Shown piece after piece: positions 9,485 to 21,204 of a stretch of DNA of 64,000 bases. The stretch is taken from the NCBI GenBank assembly GCA_031216915.1, contig CM062297.1:175140356-175204355 (forward strand), read 5' to 3'. A program made the position numbers and the translations under genes. The notes beneath the pieces were generated by a model. The model made no database searches. It saw only the letters and a list, made by a program, of their open reading frames with translations, and was not told where the DNA came from. Numbering within the stretch: position 1 is the first letter of the stretch; every line of letters begins with the position of its first letter. This DNA comes from Pictodentalium vernedei (Eukaryota > Mollusca > Scaphopoda > Dentaliida > Dentaliidae).

Positions 9485-11125
9485 CCAGATATGGAAACCG
9501 CCACATTTGAATTAGATTTGATAAAAGAGAACCGTGAACCACATATTCCTCTCGGCATTCAAGGATACCCATTGCCAATTTGGACCTGGCTTTCACAAAT
9601 AAAATGTGACGCAAACCTGCCGTTCAAACAGACAAATACCGAAATGAAATCTAACTACAGAGCATATGAAAGGATCTATATAGTTGGATGTAAAGACGGT
9701 GACTAAGACTCATCACCTGCTGTTACTGGAGAGCCGATCGCCTCTAGCAGAATACCCGATAAAAGTTGTATTTACACGGCTGAAGTTAAAGCCTTGCATC
9801 TAGCACTTGAACTCATCGAGAATGTACAAGGAAGGAAGTCGATTATATTTTCCGACTCTCTTTCCCCTTGCTAGCTTTACTCAACCCCAAGTTGAAGAAC
9901 CCTCTCTTATTGGAACTTCGTGAGAAGTTGAATACTCTTCTGTCTGACCAATATGATATCGTGATTTGTTGGTTACCTGAACATGTTGGTATCCCCGGTA
10001 ACACCAGGGCAGAGTGTGCAGCAAAACAGGCTTTAAACAAGTCTAGCACTGATTTTAAACTTCCTTGCAGCGATTTTAAACCACATATTAGTACCTACAT
10101 CAAAGCTATGTGGCAGATGAAATAGGATGGAGCGACTGATGACAAGCTCCATCGCTTCTGAACTACTATTACTGACAAGTACTGTACAGCCGATGTGGAA
10201 TGGTCAAACGTCCACGCTTGGGAAGTATTGCTTACGAGCGCTTTTATGAATCAAAAATTTGTAGTTTTCAGCAAATGTTCAATGAAAGAAGCACCGGGTC
10301 GTACCCGGTGCTTCATTCATTGAAGATTCGATGGCGCTTCCATTGTTTTATTTCGGAGAGTCAATTTTAACGCATTCGTGGAAATATTACCCACGCGTCG
10401 ACCGTACTCTCTCCGTCAAGTGACCACCATAGGAAAATAATGTCCTTTAGATACTGTCATTGTGGTCAGTGGTATGACCCGGTGCTTCATTCATTGAAAA
10501 TTTGATGGCGATTCCATTGTTTTATTTCGGAGATTCAGTGTTAACTCATTCGTGGAAATATTACCGTACTCTCTCCGTCAAGTGACCACTATAGAAAAAA
10601 TCATGTCGTTTAGACACTGTCATATTGGTCATACAAGATCTACACATTCCTTCTAGTTAGAGGATAACATGCGACCCGAATGTGCTCTCTGTCAATGTCC
10701 GTTGACAATCGAACACATTCTATTGGATTGTACTGATTTGAATGAAGTCAGACGGCGACATTATTGTCTCTGGGAAGTATTTTGCGCAATCACTTCTCTC
10801 AGATTCTCTCGTTTCTCAAATAAATCAACCCTTTTAATAAGTTTAAGTTTTTCATCTTTTTATTACATCTCATATTTTAATATATTGCTGCCATTGGATT
10901 GACTTATACGATCTTCGTTCAGCATTTTGGTAACATTCTTCACTACTGACTCTCTATTTATTTCGATGTCATGATCATGTGCATTTTTCATGTTTTTCTC
11001 GTATATTTTACATTATGAATGACTAATTTTATTCTACATAACTTGTTATCGCCATGATATAGCCTTTAGTTACCGACATGGCGCTAAAAACCAATAAATA
11101 AATAAATAAATAAATACATTTAACA
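9485..11125 (+). mobile_element. Non-LTR retrotransposon (LINE) 3' remnant with RNase H
   Basis: The 3' part of a Jockey/I-type LINE, 5'-truncated. An RNase H domain is visible in two frames: 'YTAEVKALHLALELIE' (catalytic Glu) and 'SIIFSDSLS' (catalytic Asp) near 9770-9865, then 'VICWLPEHVGIPGNTRAE' at 9958-10010. The typical C-terminal Cys/His segment follows near 10669 ('CALCQCPLTIEHILLDC'). The element ends at an (AATAA)n tail near 11090-11120. Frameshifts, stops and a ~330-bp internal insertion/duplication (10300-10645) show it is dead. Confidence 0.75.
10300..10645. repeat. Direct tandem duplication inside the LINE
   Basis: Two ~165-bp units share 'ttccattgttttatttcgg', 'gtactctctccgtcaagtga' and 'actgtcat.ttggtca', at about 10320-10480 and 10490-10645. 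The second unit leads back into LINE coding sequence. A short hairpin 'gaagcaccgggtcgtacccg' lies just before the first unit and resembles the centre of the MITEs at 13.7 and 18.6 kb. Confidence 0.6.
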
Positions 11126-11742
11126 TCCGAAGGTTCATTCGGATTTCTAACATGTGTGTTCTTGCATGTCCGGATTGTTAGTGCAGATGAGTACTTCGAA
11201 GCTGGGTGAATAATTTAGCATATTTAAGTCCCATCTGCCTTGATATTGCTTTTACGAATATCAAATACGGCTACATAATTTTCAAAGTCACGTCTTTGAC
11301 TGAAGTACCTGCACTTCTGCTTTGAGATACATACTGATTGTTTGGAGTCCTGTGTTGTGCATAAAAGTCTTATTCTGTCAAATGCCCTTTGTGGATGGTA
11401 AGCATGTTTTGAATACGGATTTATGCAATCTATCGCAGTACATTTGAACCAGTTCTCAACCCTTTCAAGTCATTATGCGAAAATCTTTACTTAACGAATG
11501 ACAATCTATGATTTTATTCCATGATTGTCGCGTGTATTCATAGTTGTCCGATACAATACAAACATTTGGAATATGCTGGATAAACCACACGTGGAATCCC
11601 GCCTGCGTGTAAGAACGTGTCTGATTGGTCATTATATGCAACTGATTGACCTAATGATGTGAAGGGAATGCTTCGACGCAACACACTGAACGCTAGAATA
11701 TAAGGTTATATTCTTTAAAATTGTATTCTTCTATAACTTAAT
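11126..11742. other. Unassigned spacer
   Basis: No gene, RNA or repeat with other copies in the window is visible. Confidence 0.4.
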
Positions 11743-12102
11743 ATTTATTTATTGGTGTTTAAGGTCACATATTTCTCCACAATGGCTAATCATAACCACG
11801 AGTCCACGACAGTTTTACGGGTGGAGGAAGCCGGAGTACCCAGAGAGAACCACCGAGCAACGACGAGCAACTGTCAGCTACCCAACATACTAACTCCACA
11901 CAAGCAGGGTTATCATTGGTTGATGACAAGTGTACCATTGGCATGCAGTACGTCTTAGTACACAACGTTACCGTGCCCCCACGTTGCAATGGGAGTGAAG
12001 TGTCTTACCCAAGGACACAACGCGGTTGTCGCAGGTGGGATTCGAACAGAGAACTTCTCGGCTTGCAGCATGCACCTCTGCCTACTGAGCCACCGCGCCC
12101 CT
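11743..12102 (-). mobile_element. tRNA-derived SINE, copy 2
   Basis: Near full-length copy in reverse. The tail (atttatttattgg) is at the left and the tRNA-like head with an altered B box ('ggattcgaacaga') is at the right. The body matches copy 1 ('ggaagccggagtacccagag'). Open frames over it are repeat translation. Confidence 0.85.
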
Positions 12103-12218
12103 CTGTCACTTAATTCTAGTTTAATCATGTTATGAATACAGAATACAACTCAGGTAGAATACGGAGTATAGGAGTCAACGACCCGAGTAAGAATTTTTCT
12201 ATATTTCGCTCTCGTGTT

Positions 12219-12461
12219 TTAACCCTTTACCTGACACAAAACCAGACGACACTTGCAAATAAAATTCTTGAATAACTATATTTTTGCCTCAAAAACATAG
12301 TTTATGACCCCTCATTCGAACGAGCACAACGAGCTCGTTCCAATGAGAGGTCATAAGCTATGTTTTTAAGACAAAAAATGAGAAAAAAATAATTAAAATT
12401 GAATGGTAATTTTTGTGAATGTCGCTTGCCGGTTTTTCCGTTACATTGAGTAAAGGGTTAA
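12219..12461 (+). mobile_element. TTAA hairpin MITE, copy E
   Basis: Both TTAA flanks and inverted ends are present (TTAACCCTTTACCTG...GAGTAAAGGGTTAA). Internal divergence is moderate. Confidence 0.85.
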
Positions 12462-12776
12462 CCTTTTGAACCCTGAAGGCCGTTTTTCCGGTAAAAGCGT
12501 GATACGTTATGATTTCTCAAAATAGGATGACTCTTCCGTGAATGTATGAGCTAACCAATAATATTTTTAACGTGCAGCCCACGTTGAAAATATTGAATGG
12601 TTGACCCCCCCCCCCCCCCCCCCCCGTAATGAATATGAACTCTTCCAATTGCTGTCATTGAACTGGCTTGGAAGACACCATCAGTGTTAAAACGATTATA
12701 CACTTGAAGAGAAAACACTTGAAAAACTCTAACTCGGATCCTTGATTTCTTTACCCCGTACTGCACCCACCCACAT
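12462..12776. repeat. Spacer with a palindrome fragment and poly-C tract
   Basis: At 12545-12685 the sequence resembles the palindrome at 42076-42142 and its right flank ('ttttaacgtgcagcccac', then 'gaatatgaactcttcc' beside 'gaatatggactcttct'). A poly-C run of about 22 interrupts it at 12605-12626. Otherwise nothing recognised. Confidence 0.5.
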
Positions 12777-13133
12777 GGGAGCGCGGTGGTTCAGTGGTAG
12801 ACTGTTGGACATCTATGCCAGAGGTCCCGAGTTCGATCCCCGTCCGGGACGACCCGCGTTGTGTCCATGTGTAAGGCACTTTATCCCGGTTGCCTATTGG
12901 GGGCACGATGACGCCGTGTACTAAGGCGTACTGCACGTCGATGGTGCACATGTCTTTAACCGTTGTAACCCTGATTGAAAGGAGTTAGAATGTTGAGCAG
13001 CAGGCAGTTGCTCGTCGATGCTCGGTGGTTCTCTCCGGGTACTCCGGCTTCCTCCACCCCTAAAACTGTCACGGTCACGATTAGCCATTGTGCATAATTA
13101 TGTGACCTTAAACCGCAATAAATAAATAATAAT
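12777..13133 (+). mobile_element. tRNA-derived SINE, copy 3 (full length)
   Basis: The head 'gcgcggtggttcagtggtag' through 'gagttcgatcccc' is a clear tRNA-like A box/B box pair but differs from the head of copy 1. The body and the (AATAA)n tail match the family. This suggests related subfamilies with different tRNA heads. Confidence 0.85.
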
Positions 13134-13676
13134 ACCCATCCACATTGTCTTCTCTCCTAAGATAATTCAATAATCACAAAATATGGAAGAAGAAGGAGTT
13201 CAAATATAATTGCAGGACCTTAGGATATTGAAATGTTAATGAATCTCCATACAAATGCAAACTACAGAAAATTTTAAAGTGTTATATTAGTTATTATCGG
13301 AATTTACAATTTATCAATCAAACATTTTGATACAGTTTATTAGAGGGCGCCTCTAAGCATTCGCCAATGAATTGTTGCAGAGAAACTCAACATTAACAAA
13401 TATTATTTGCTTCCAACCGAAACTGAAGGAGCTGCAAACGGTTTGAGATTTTTAAAATATGAGATTGCGTTCTTGTTCCCTGTTTTCAAGCCGATAATTA
13501 GTATGTTGCTCATCAATGCCCCCGTATGCCCTGTTGATTTCGCATGTGTAAAAAAACTATAAATGCCCTAACATCCCGCACCTGCTAACTTTTAAATACT
13601 GAATTGCTGTATATACGTCAACAAAAAATATTTTAATCCACAACAATAACGGGGAAATGCATTTTAACCTATATTG
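13134..13676. other. Unassigned spacer
   Basis: AT-rich; no gene or shared repeat visible. Confidence 0.4.
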
Positions 13677-13921
13677 CAGTACGACCGTCGTGGATTGGTC
13701 ACTTTCCATGAAGTGCGCAGCATAACCACGGACGCAATAATATTAGAATGCAAACATTAAATACAGGAATAATCAACAAAACATTAATTAATGAAGTACC
13801 GGGCACAATCGGTGCTTCATTATTTAAATTTTTGTCGATGGTGATTTATATTACGTGGTAAATGTATGCGCGGCATCACTGCCCACGCGTGGATTACGAC
13901 CAGTCCACGGCGATTATACTG
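13677..13921. mobile_element. Palindromic MITE, CAGTAC family, copy 1
   Basis: 245 bp. The ends 'cagtacgaccgtcgtgga' and 'tccacggcgattatactg' are inverted repeats. The centre has a 'gtaccgggcacaatcggtgc' hairpin. The 18585-18828 copy has almost the same length and arrangement. The superfamily cannot be fixed because the target duplication is unclear. Confidence 0.75.
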
Positions 13922-14160
13922 TATTTATCTTTAACCCAAATATGAAGCGCTTGGAATGAATTCGAGATTATTATACCAACTAGAATTTGTTCTTTCTCAT
14001 CTATCTTACAAGAACCTATTTCCCTCAATACAAGTAAAAACGTCTAGACAAAATACAAATCTGTATTGAAGGACAATTACCATCGCGTGTACGAATACCG
14101 ACCAATCTCTCCTTTCCCCACAGTCTGATTAACACTTCATACATCTTCCAAGCCGAAGGC

Positions 14161-14399
14161 TACATGAAAAGCAGAAGACACTTGCAAACAAAATTCTTGA
14201 ATAACTAACTTTTTTCAATTTTTAAGCCTCAAAAACATAGGTTATGACCCCTCATTGGAACGAGCCCGACGAGGTCGTTCCAAAGATGGGCCATAACCTA
14301 TGTTTTTGGGACAAAAAATGAAAATATAATGAAAATTAATTGACGATTTTTGAGAATAGCGCGGGTCGGTTTTGGCCGTTACATTGAGTAGAGGGTTAA
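14161..14399 (+). mobile_element. TTAA hairpin MITE, copy F
   Basis: Begins within the 'tacatgaaaagcag' segment, so the left terminal repeat is lost. The right end (GAGTAGAGGGTTAA) is present. The central hairpin has diverged. Confidence 0.8.
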
Positions 14400-17300
14400 A
14401 TAGAAGAACCATATAGAACGAATCGAATTTGGAACTCTTTGGCTAAATATGACTAGTATTTTTCGTATTTCCAGTTAATGAAATATCTCTATATTGAGAC
14501 ATTTGCATCCTCTGGATGTTTTAACACATTGTCTCGTATGTTTGTGAGGAAAGTGGAGGAGCTCATGCCTCCTTTACCTCCCCTCCCCAGTTGATGAAGC
14601 ACCTGGCACAACCGATGCTCCATTAATTAAATCTGACAAATGGTGGAAGCTTTATTTATTCATCTTCGCAGCGCCTGTAATGCTGGTATAAACTATTAGA
14701 AATCTGTCAGCAGTATTAATGGAAGGGAACCTTTGCCAGTACTCACAACGCCAAAAAGGGGATTTGCTGTCGAAAGCGGCTCTCGGATTTTCAACGTTTG
14801 TTTAAGTGGCATGTTGGCCAGCGTCAGGTTTCGGGGATGTTAGTGTTGACGAGTACATTGAAGAATATAGAATAACTGTGTATGTTTCAAGTTCCACCTG
14901 TTTCAGTTTTTATATTGTCCATACCAAATACGGCGACATCATTATCAAATCTGCATCTATGATGGAAGTGCTATGAATGGATGTATGTATAAACACACAT
15001 GTTTCGTTTCCTCCACAGTGCACAAACAGTTTCGTTAAAAGTATTATCCATTATTTGCTTTCGCACTGAACCCTTTTCAACAAGGCCAACGTTTGAGATT
15101 CGTTTTGGTTTCGAATCTTTGCATTGATTCGACTCGATTTAGGAGATAGAGACAGGACGGCATTCGCGTTCGAACTGTCATTTTTTACCGCACGAGATCG
15201 TTTTTGGAGGGGGGGGGGGTTAATATTGAACGAGAAGCCGAAGGCTTCGCGTTCCACATAATCCCTCCACCAAAATTGATCGAATGCGGTAAAAATGACA
15301 GGTCGAACGGGTATGCTATTCTGTATTTATTGCTTGCTTACAGTTTACTGAAAATTATTAATTGATTTTGGCGGAGGGATAATATCGAGTGCGGAAAAAA
15401 ACGAAAGTTCGAACGCGTTTGCTGTTCTCTATTTATTGCATGTCCACAGTTTACTAAAAAAAATATTAAAAGCACAAATTATTGCCAAAAATAATCCAAA
15501 CGTAAAAAAATGAAATAGCTAAATAGTCCGCGCACGTGATCCGTATTGTCCAAGGACAATACAAAATAATTTATTGTTCGCTTCGGTTTTTGCAGAAAAT
15601 GCGTGTATTTTATGAAAACGAAAGCATAGGTGTGCAATAAAAACGTCTGTGGCTTTCCATATTAAAATTCCCGAGTGTCTAACGAAACAAGAGACGTTTA
15701 TCTCCATTGTAATTCATGTCATCGTTAGAAGTGAAAAATTGTCCAGACCCGTTTTATTTGAAGAAAAACAGGGCCTATATTTCATCTAAAGTTAGGAGAA
15801 TCCATTTGGATTCTCGCGAAAATGCATGCGAGAATCCATACCTGCTATGAATGTCCCAGGATCCCATGAGATCACCATGGTTGAACCCGTGCTGTATACT
15901 GATAACACATGCAAACCGTTTACCCAATATCTGCGAATAAAACTCAACAAATATGGATGTCATTGGAACCGGCTCATTGAGCCGGTTCCTATGTCAGCCA
16001 TATTTGTACAATTTTATTAACAAAGTGTCAGGATATATCAGGTCGTGTTAATCTTGTATTTGTTAATTTGCTGTAGCTATGTTAGGACTTAATTCTTTTC
16101 ACACGAATCGTAGCAGAAGTACAGCGAGAATCTATATGGATTCTCGCTGTATTTGTTGCGCGAATCTTTGCGCGAATCAGGCATGCCAAAGTACCGCCGG
16201 TACCAACCTAACCGCTGCTTTGACGGGACAGAACCTGTCCCGCCGAAATCGGTTGCGGTACCGGGACAAATCAACAATTGGATGACATATCGCAATCAGC
16301 TGGGAGAAATTCGCATTTAAACTGCACACGCCCGAAGATCGCAAGACAAACATGGCACCGTGCCAATTATTCTGCGATGACATCATAGTAATCATAAACC
16401 GGGATAATCGTTCTTTATGATTACTTTGATGTCACCTCAGGTTAATTTCTTTGAAGTAGCCGGTGACGACGCTTTCGTTGTCTTTAATACGACGTTTGAA
16501 AAGTCAAAATGGTCGGCCTTATCGTCGTAGTGGTGCTGACAGAACATGCACATGTAGAGTGTTTTGAGATGTTAATTCACAAAAAAAGTTAAAAGAATGT
16601 CACGCAAGAGTGCCATACACGATTATTAGCCTGTATACCCTCGTTCAATTAGGAATTTTCCGATAAAATAATTTTGTACCTGTACCGGCGGGACAAAAGC
16701 TTTAGTACCGGTACCGGTTGACATGCCTGGTGTGAATCCATTCTCGGATTCTCGTCGAAATTTTAGCCCTGAAAAACAATAAAAAATTGTCATTTTCGAT
16801 CTCGGTCTTTTTACCATGGTCGAATTTACAGGGTACATTCGAACTGTGATAGAAGCCGTTTACCGCCGTTGCTCGTGCGTAGCGTGGATACAGACATGTT
16901 CCAACTGACCCGCTTCCGGCAATTAGAGCACGATAAGAGTGTATTTAACGGAGATTAGAGCACGCGGCCGACCGGCTCTCAGCCAATCAAATGACGGATT
17001 CACAAAAAAAGAACGAGGTCAAATTTAACTGATGAATTACAAAAATTCGAATGCTGGACAAATTTGAATTTCACACATTTCGGTTTGCCGACGTCCTGAA
17101 GATGTCAATTCATCCTGCAGTTATTTGAGGAAACAGATTGATCATATAAATCTAACTGGATATCACAAACTTAGTCGAATTTACTGAAAATGTCATGTTG
17201 AGTGATAACGGAGATCGCGTTACGCCCAGTTTTCACAAGATAATTTGTCCCTTTAACACACGAATTTTTATTTAACCAAGTTGGTGATAAAGTTTCGTTT

Positions 17301-17915
17301 GACTATAGTTCCGTTTTTTAAAATAACCGCGGAACGGGTTGTCATCACTGGAATATTAAGAAAAAAATGTTAAAACACATTTTGATAATGATCCATTTAC
17401 GCGAAGACATCCCTCACTTATCTCCTCATGAAAATAGACTCTCGAAGCTGTCTCCCCTGAAATTGGACGGACGAGGAAGGTCCAAGTAAGAAGAATGTAA
17501 TTGTTTAAAAAATACACATGACATCGTTAGAAAATAAAGTGAAGGCTCTTTTCGTTAGTTTTCTGAAATGGAAACAACAGGCAACTCTCGAAGCTGTCTG
17601 TTGTTTTAGTATGTTAAAAGTTACAAAGGGAAACTTGGCTTTTTATGGCAAACTAATTAGAAGGAACTGAGTGAACGTCCACTTTCGCTTCTTGTGTTGC
17701 GAATGTGCTTTTACAGTAATTTGCAACTTTTTTTTTTCCCGGAAAAGAAATGAGCAATTCTTACCTTCTAGTCTTTTATATTAATGGAAAAGATTGTCAC
17801 TAATAGTGCCTTATTATATGTCATGATGCGAGCCCTGTTGATATAATGAACAGAAAAAATAGTTATAGAACATCAAATAATGGTGAAATCTCCTTTTTCT
17901 TGTTTTTAAATGGAT
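14400..17915. other. Gene-less stretch with several small hairpins
   Basis: No gene is supportable. Short inverted repeats occur at about 15791-15838 ('gagaatccatttggattctc'), 15966-15992 ('gaaccggctcattgagccgg'), 16120-16150 and 16374-16436 ('gatgacatcatagtaatcat' pairing with 'atgattactttgatgtca'). Segment 15685-15780 is an inverted, diverged copy of 41860-41990. Segment 16860-17045 is an inverted, diverged copy of 35440-35610. A poly-G run is at 15211. These are probably old MITE fragments. Confidence 0.45.
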
Positions 17916-18082
17916 TTAACCCTTTACCCAACGTAACGGCCAAAACCGGCCAGCGCTATTCACAAAAATCACCGATTACATTTCATTATTTTTCTCATTT
18001 TTTGTCTCAAAAACATAGGTTATGACCCCTCTTTGGAACGAGCTCGTCGAGTTCGTTCCAATGAGGGTTATAACCTATGTTG
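17916..18082 (-). mobile_element. TTAA hairpin MITE, copy G (truncated)
   Basis: The left TTAA end and both hairpin arms are present, but the sequence leaves the family right after the second arm ('aacctatgtt'), so the far end is missing. Confidence 0.8.
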
Positions 18083-18584
18083 TATACACACTACGGAATA
18101 GTTTCAGCGATTACTCGGCACTCTCGGAAACTGCCGATCATTATCGAAGTCTTGAACGCCAAAGTTGGTTATTTCTGAATAGACACAATACAGCTTCGAG
18201 GTGTAATCTATTCGAAAGGAAAAACGGCAGACTTACTTCATTTTAACCGTAGAATGATGATCGCTATCGATATTTCGGATAACCGGTTGACGGTTTTTCT
18301 AATCGGTTAGGTGGGTAACTGGTTTCAATTCGGTTATCCGGGTAATCATTTGAGTACGAGTTATAATATGAACGAATCGGAACTCTGTCCTATTCGGATT
18401 TAATAGTAATGAAAGAATACTGGATATCGAATCCACGCACTGATTCACATCAAAGTTCTGCACGGTCGGTTGCCATAGGAATCAATTGCGTAACCCTTCA
18501 GAAACAAGTGATCTATTTTTCTTGCGATCCAGTGATAAGATATAGTCCAGTACGCATTTTGATGATTAGTTGACGTGGGAGATG
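18083..18584. other. Unassigned spacer
   Basis: A short tract near 18275-18350 repeats 'ggttatccgg/ggataaccgg'-like words in both directions. No gene seen. Confidence 0.35.
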
Positions 18585-18828
18585 CAGTACAACCGCCGTG
18601 GACTGGTCGTAATCCGCGCGTGGGCAGTGATGTCCACGCATGCGTTTACCAGGTAATTAAAATCATCATCAAAATTTCAATTCATGAAGCACCGAGTTGT
18701 ACCCGGTGCTTCATTAATTAATTTGTTGGTGATTGTTGCTATAATTAGTGTCTGTAATCTAATATTATTGCGTCCGTGGGAATACTGACTACTCCTTGGA
18801 AAGTGACCAGTCCACGGCGGTCGTACTG
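18585..18828. mobile_element. Palindromic MITE, CAGTAC family, copy 2
   Basis: 244 bp. The ends 'cagtacaaccgccgtggac' and 'gtccacggcggtcgtactg' are near-perfect inverted repeats. The central hairpin 'gaagcaccgagttgtacccg' repeats that of copy 1. Flanks read gagatg on the left and tagatg on the right, a possible but imperfect target duplication. Confidence 0.8.
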
Positions 18829-19720
18829 TAGATGTCACCAGTGCGACTGTCGTATTATCGTAACAACAGTACTGGGAGGTGAATTCGATTGTAGATTCGA
18901 TTGGTTTTGATCCTTTTGTGCGATTCAATTCGTGCGAAACATGGTGATTCCCTTGCGCTATTTACGAGCTAGCGTTATGGGCCCTGTTTATAGTATCAGA
19001 ATTAATATGGCTTACTAAATAATACTACAAATACTATTTGACTTTATTTTCAATAAGAGAAAGCGAGATTGTGGCTAGGATGATCCCATGATTGCTGAGC
19101 GACCTTTGAAAACAGCACTTCCTCCACATACATGTATCTGATAAATGTTTACCATGTATTATTACCACTTAAGCGGTCGTTCTCTAGAATATTAACTGAG
19201 TTTAGCGGAGCGGTAAAACTCAGTAATTCATGATGTCATACAACAGGAATCGAACAAACAAAATTCGTTAAAAGCTCGCCGCCCGCTTCCGGTCGTGGTA
19301 AAAGTAGTAATACCATGATTTTGTCGGACGTTCCGGTTTATTTACAGCCCTCTGGGACTGAATAACAGCCCTCAAGCTTATTAACGCCTCTCGACTTCTT
19401 CTCGGGCCGGTAATAAACCCGCGACTGTTATTCATCCCTCCCGGGTGGTTAATAAACCGTAACTCCCCAAACTCTTGTTATTGTTATGTTCTTACGCTTC
19501 TGCTCCAGAGGCAAACATCAGAATCTTCTAATATTCCGTATACGGTATCCATAAGGGGTCAGAGTCAGTTTGGTCCGAATCTTGTCCCAGTATTCCTATT
19601 TGGATCCCAATTTTAACTTAATGCAATATGAGAAATATTCTTTAAAAGTCTCGAGAGAAACACGAGAATGTTTGTTTTGAATTTGGTGTCGTAATCAATG
19701 CTGAATCGTCATCCTGGCGG
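18829..19720. other. Unassigned spacer
   Basis: No gene is supportable. The 19190-19470 part is richer in GC and has repeated 'taataaac/gttattca' words around 'cctc' blocks, with no recognised family. Confidence 0.35.
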
Positions 19721-19724
19721 AAAG

Positions 19725-20870
19725 TAACAGCAGGTGTGCCTCAAGGATCCATCCTAGGTCCCCTATTGTTCACCATTTACATCATTACATAAACGATATT
19801 GCTGAAGATATTTTTTATAATATTCGTCTTTTTGCCGGCGATACCTCGTTATATATAATAGCGGAAGACCCACTGGAAGCCACTAATCTCTTGAATCATG
19901 ACATTGTAAATATCTGGCAATGGGCGCATCAGTGGTTGGTAGACTTCAATCCCAAGAAAACTGAATCAATGATCATAACACACAAAAGAAATAACCCCTT
20001 CACCCCCCTGTCCGGGTGTGGAACACGGATATCAGCGATGTAAACTCCCATAAACACTTAGGTATTACATTCAATGGCCGCGATTCCCGGAAAGAACACA
20101 TATTGGAAATCACAACGAGGGCGTGGAAAAGAACTGGTTTCTCAAGAAAACACACGTTTACCCTTGATAGAAAAACATTCTGAAACAATTTATTTTGCAT
20201 TCATTCGCCCCTTGATTGAATACTCTAGTCCAGTTTGGTATAACTGCACTATCGCCGAGAGTGAGGATCTTGAACAAATACAACTTGAGGTCGCGAGAAT
20301 TGTAACCGGAGCAACCCGAAGTGTCAGCAGAGCTCTACTTTATGCCGAAACTGGATGGGAGAGCCTAAAAACTCGGTGAGAAAAATACAAATTGAAACAG
20401 TTTTTTTAAAATGTACCATAAGCTAACCCCAAGATACTTATCTTGTCTCGTCCCACACCACTGGCCGCATCCCATCGTTTTGATCTCCCTCGAAATGAAG
20501 ACTTGACAGTACCCTTCTGTCGAACTCAGTCACACACGATGTCATTTCTGCCTAGCACAACAAGTCTCTGGAATACTCTGCCGCAACACGTCCGAAACAG
20601 CAACTCATTCCCGGAGTTCTTGAGTTACCTAAACCGAAACAAAATATTTGTTCCTAGTTTCTTTTTTCGCGACATATTGCACCAAGCACAAATATTCCAC
20701 TGCCGATTACGTTTATCCTGCAGAAATATCAACGATCACCTTTTCAAAAACCATCTTCATTTATCACCTCTTCGTGTGTTTGGAGCACGGGAAACAACTT
20801 ACCACTATTTATTCCACTCCCCACGGCCACTGCCCGAGAAAGAACCGACACCTCGGGTAAGATAACTCAT
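19725..20870 (+). mobile_element. Non-LTR retrotransposon (LINE) reverse transcriptase remnant
   Basis: A broken reverse transcriptase. '[17 protein letters not shown]' (RT motif before the active site) lies near 19737, then 'RLFAGDTSLYII' in the place of the usual F-A-D-D active site, so one catalytic Asp is replaced. 'HKHLGITFNG' follows near 20054. 'FIRPLIEYSSPVW' and 'IQLEVARIVTGAT' follow at 20200-20320. The C-terminal 'SFLPSTTSLWNTLP' motif lies at 20541-20582. Frames change several times. It resembles Jockey/CR1-type LINEs; the clade is not settled. Confidence 0.8.
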
Positions 20871-20922
20871 TTTATTGATACAGATATATTGCTAAACGGA
20901 TGTGTTGGGTACAGTCAAAGCG

Positions 20923-21173
20923 TTAACCCTTTACCTAACATGAAAAGCAGACGACACTTGCAAAAAAAATTCTTGAATAACTAATTTTTTTCAATTTTTG
21001 TCTCAAAAACATAGGTTATGACCCCTCGTTGGAACGAGCTCGACGAGCTCGTTCCAACGAGGGGTCATAACCTATGTTTTTGAGACAAAAAATGAAAATA
21101 TATTGAAAATTAATTGGTGATTTTTGAGGATAGCGCTGGCAGGTTTTGGCCGTTACGTTGGGTAAAGGGTTAA
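20923..21173 (+). mobile_element. TTAA hairpin MITE, copy H
   Basis: Near-consensus full copy with perfect TTAA ends. The hairpin arms are the 'cgttgg/ccaacg' variant on both sides. Low divergence suggests recent insertion. Confidence 0.9.
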
Positions 21174-21204
21174 TAAACAAATTTTTGAAACGTTTCATGA
21201 TTTT

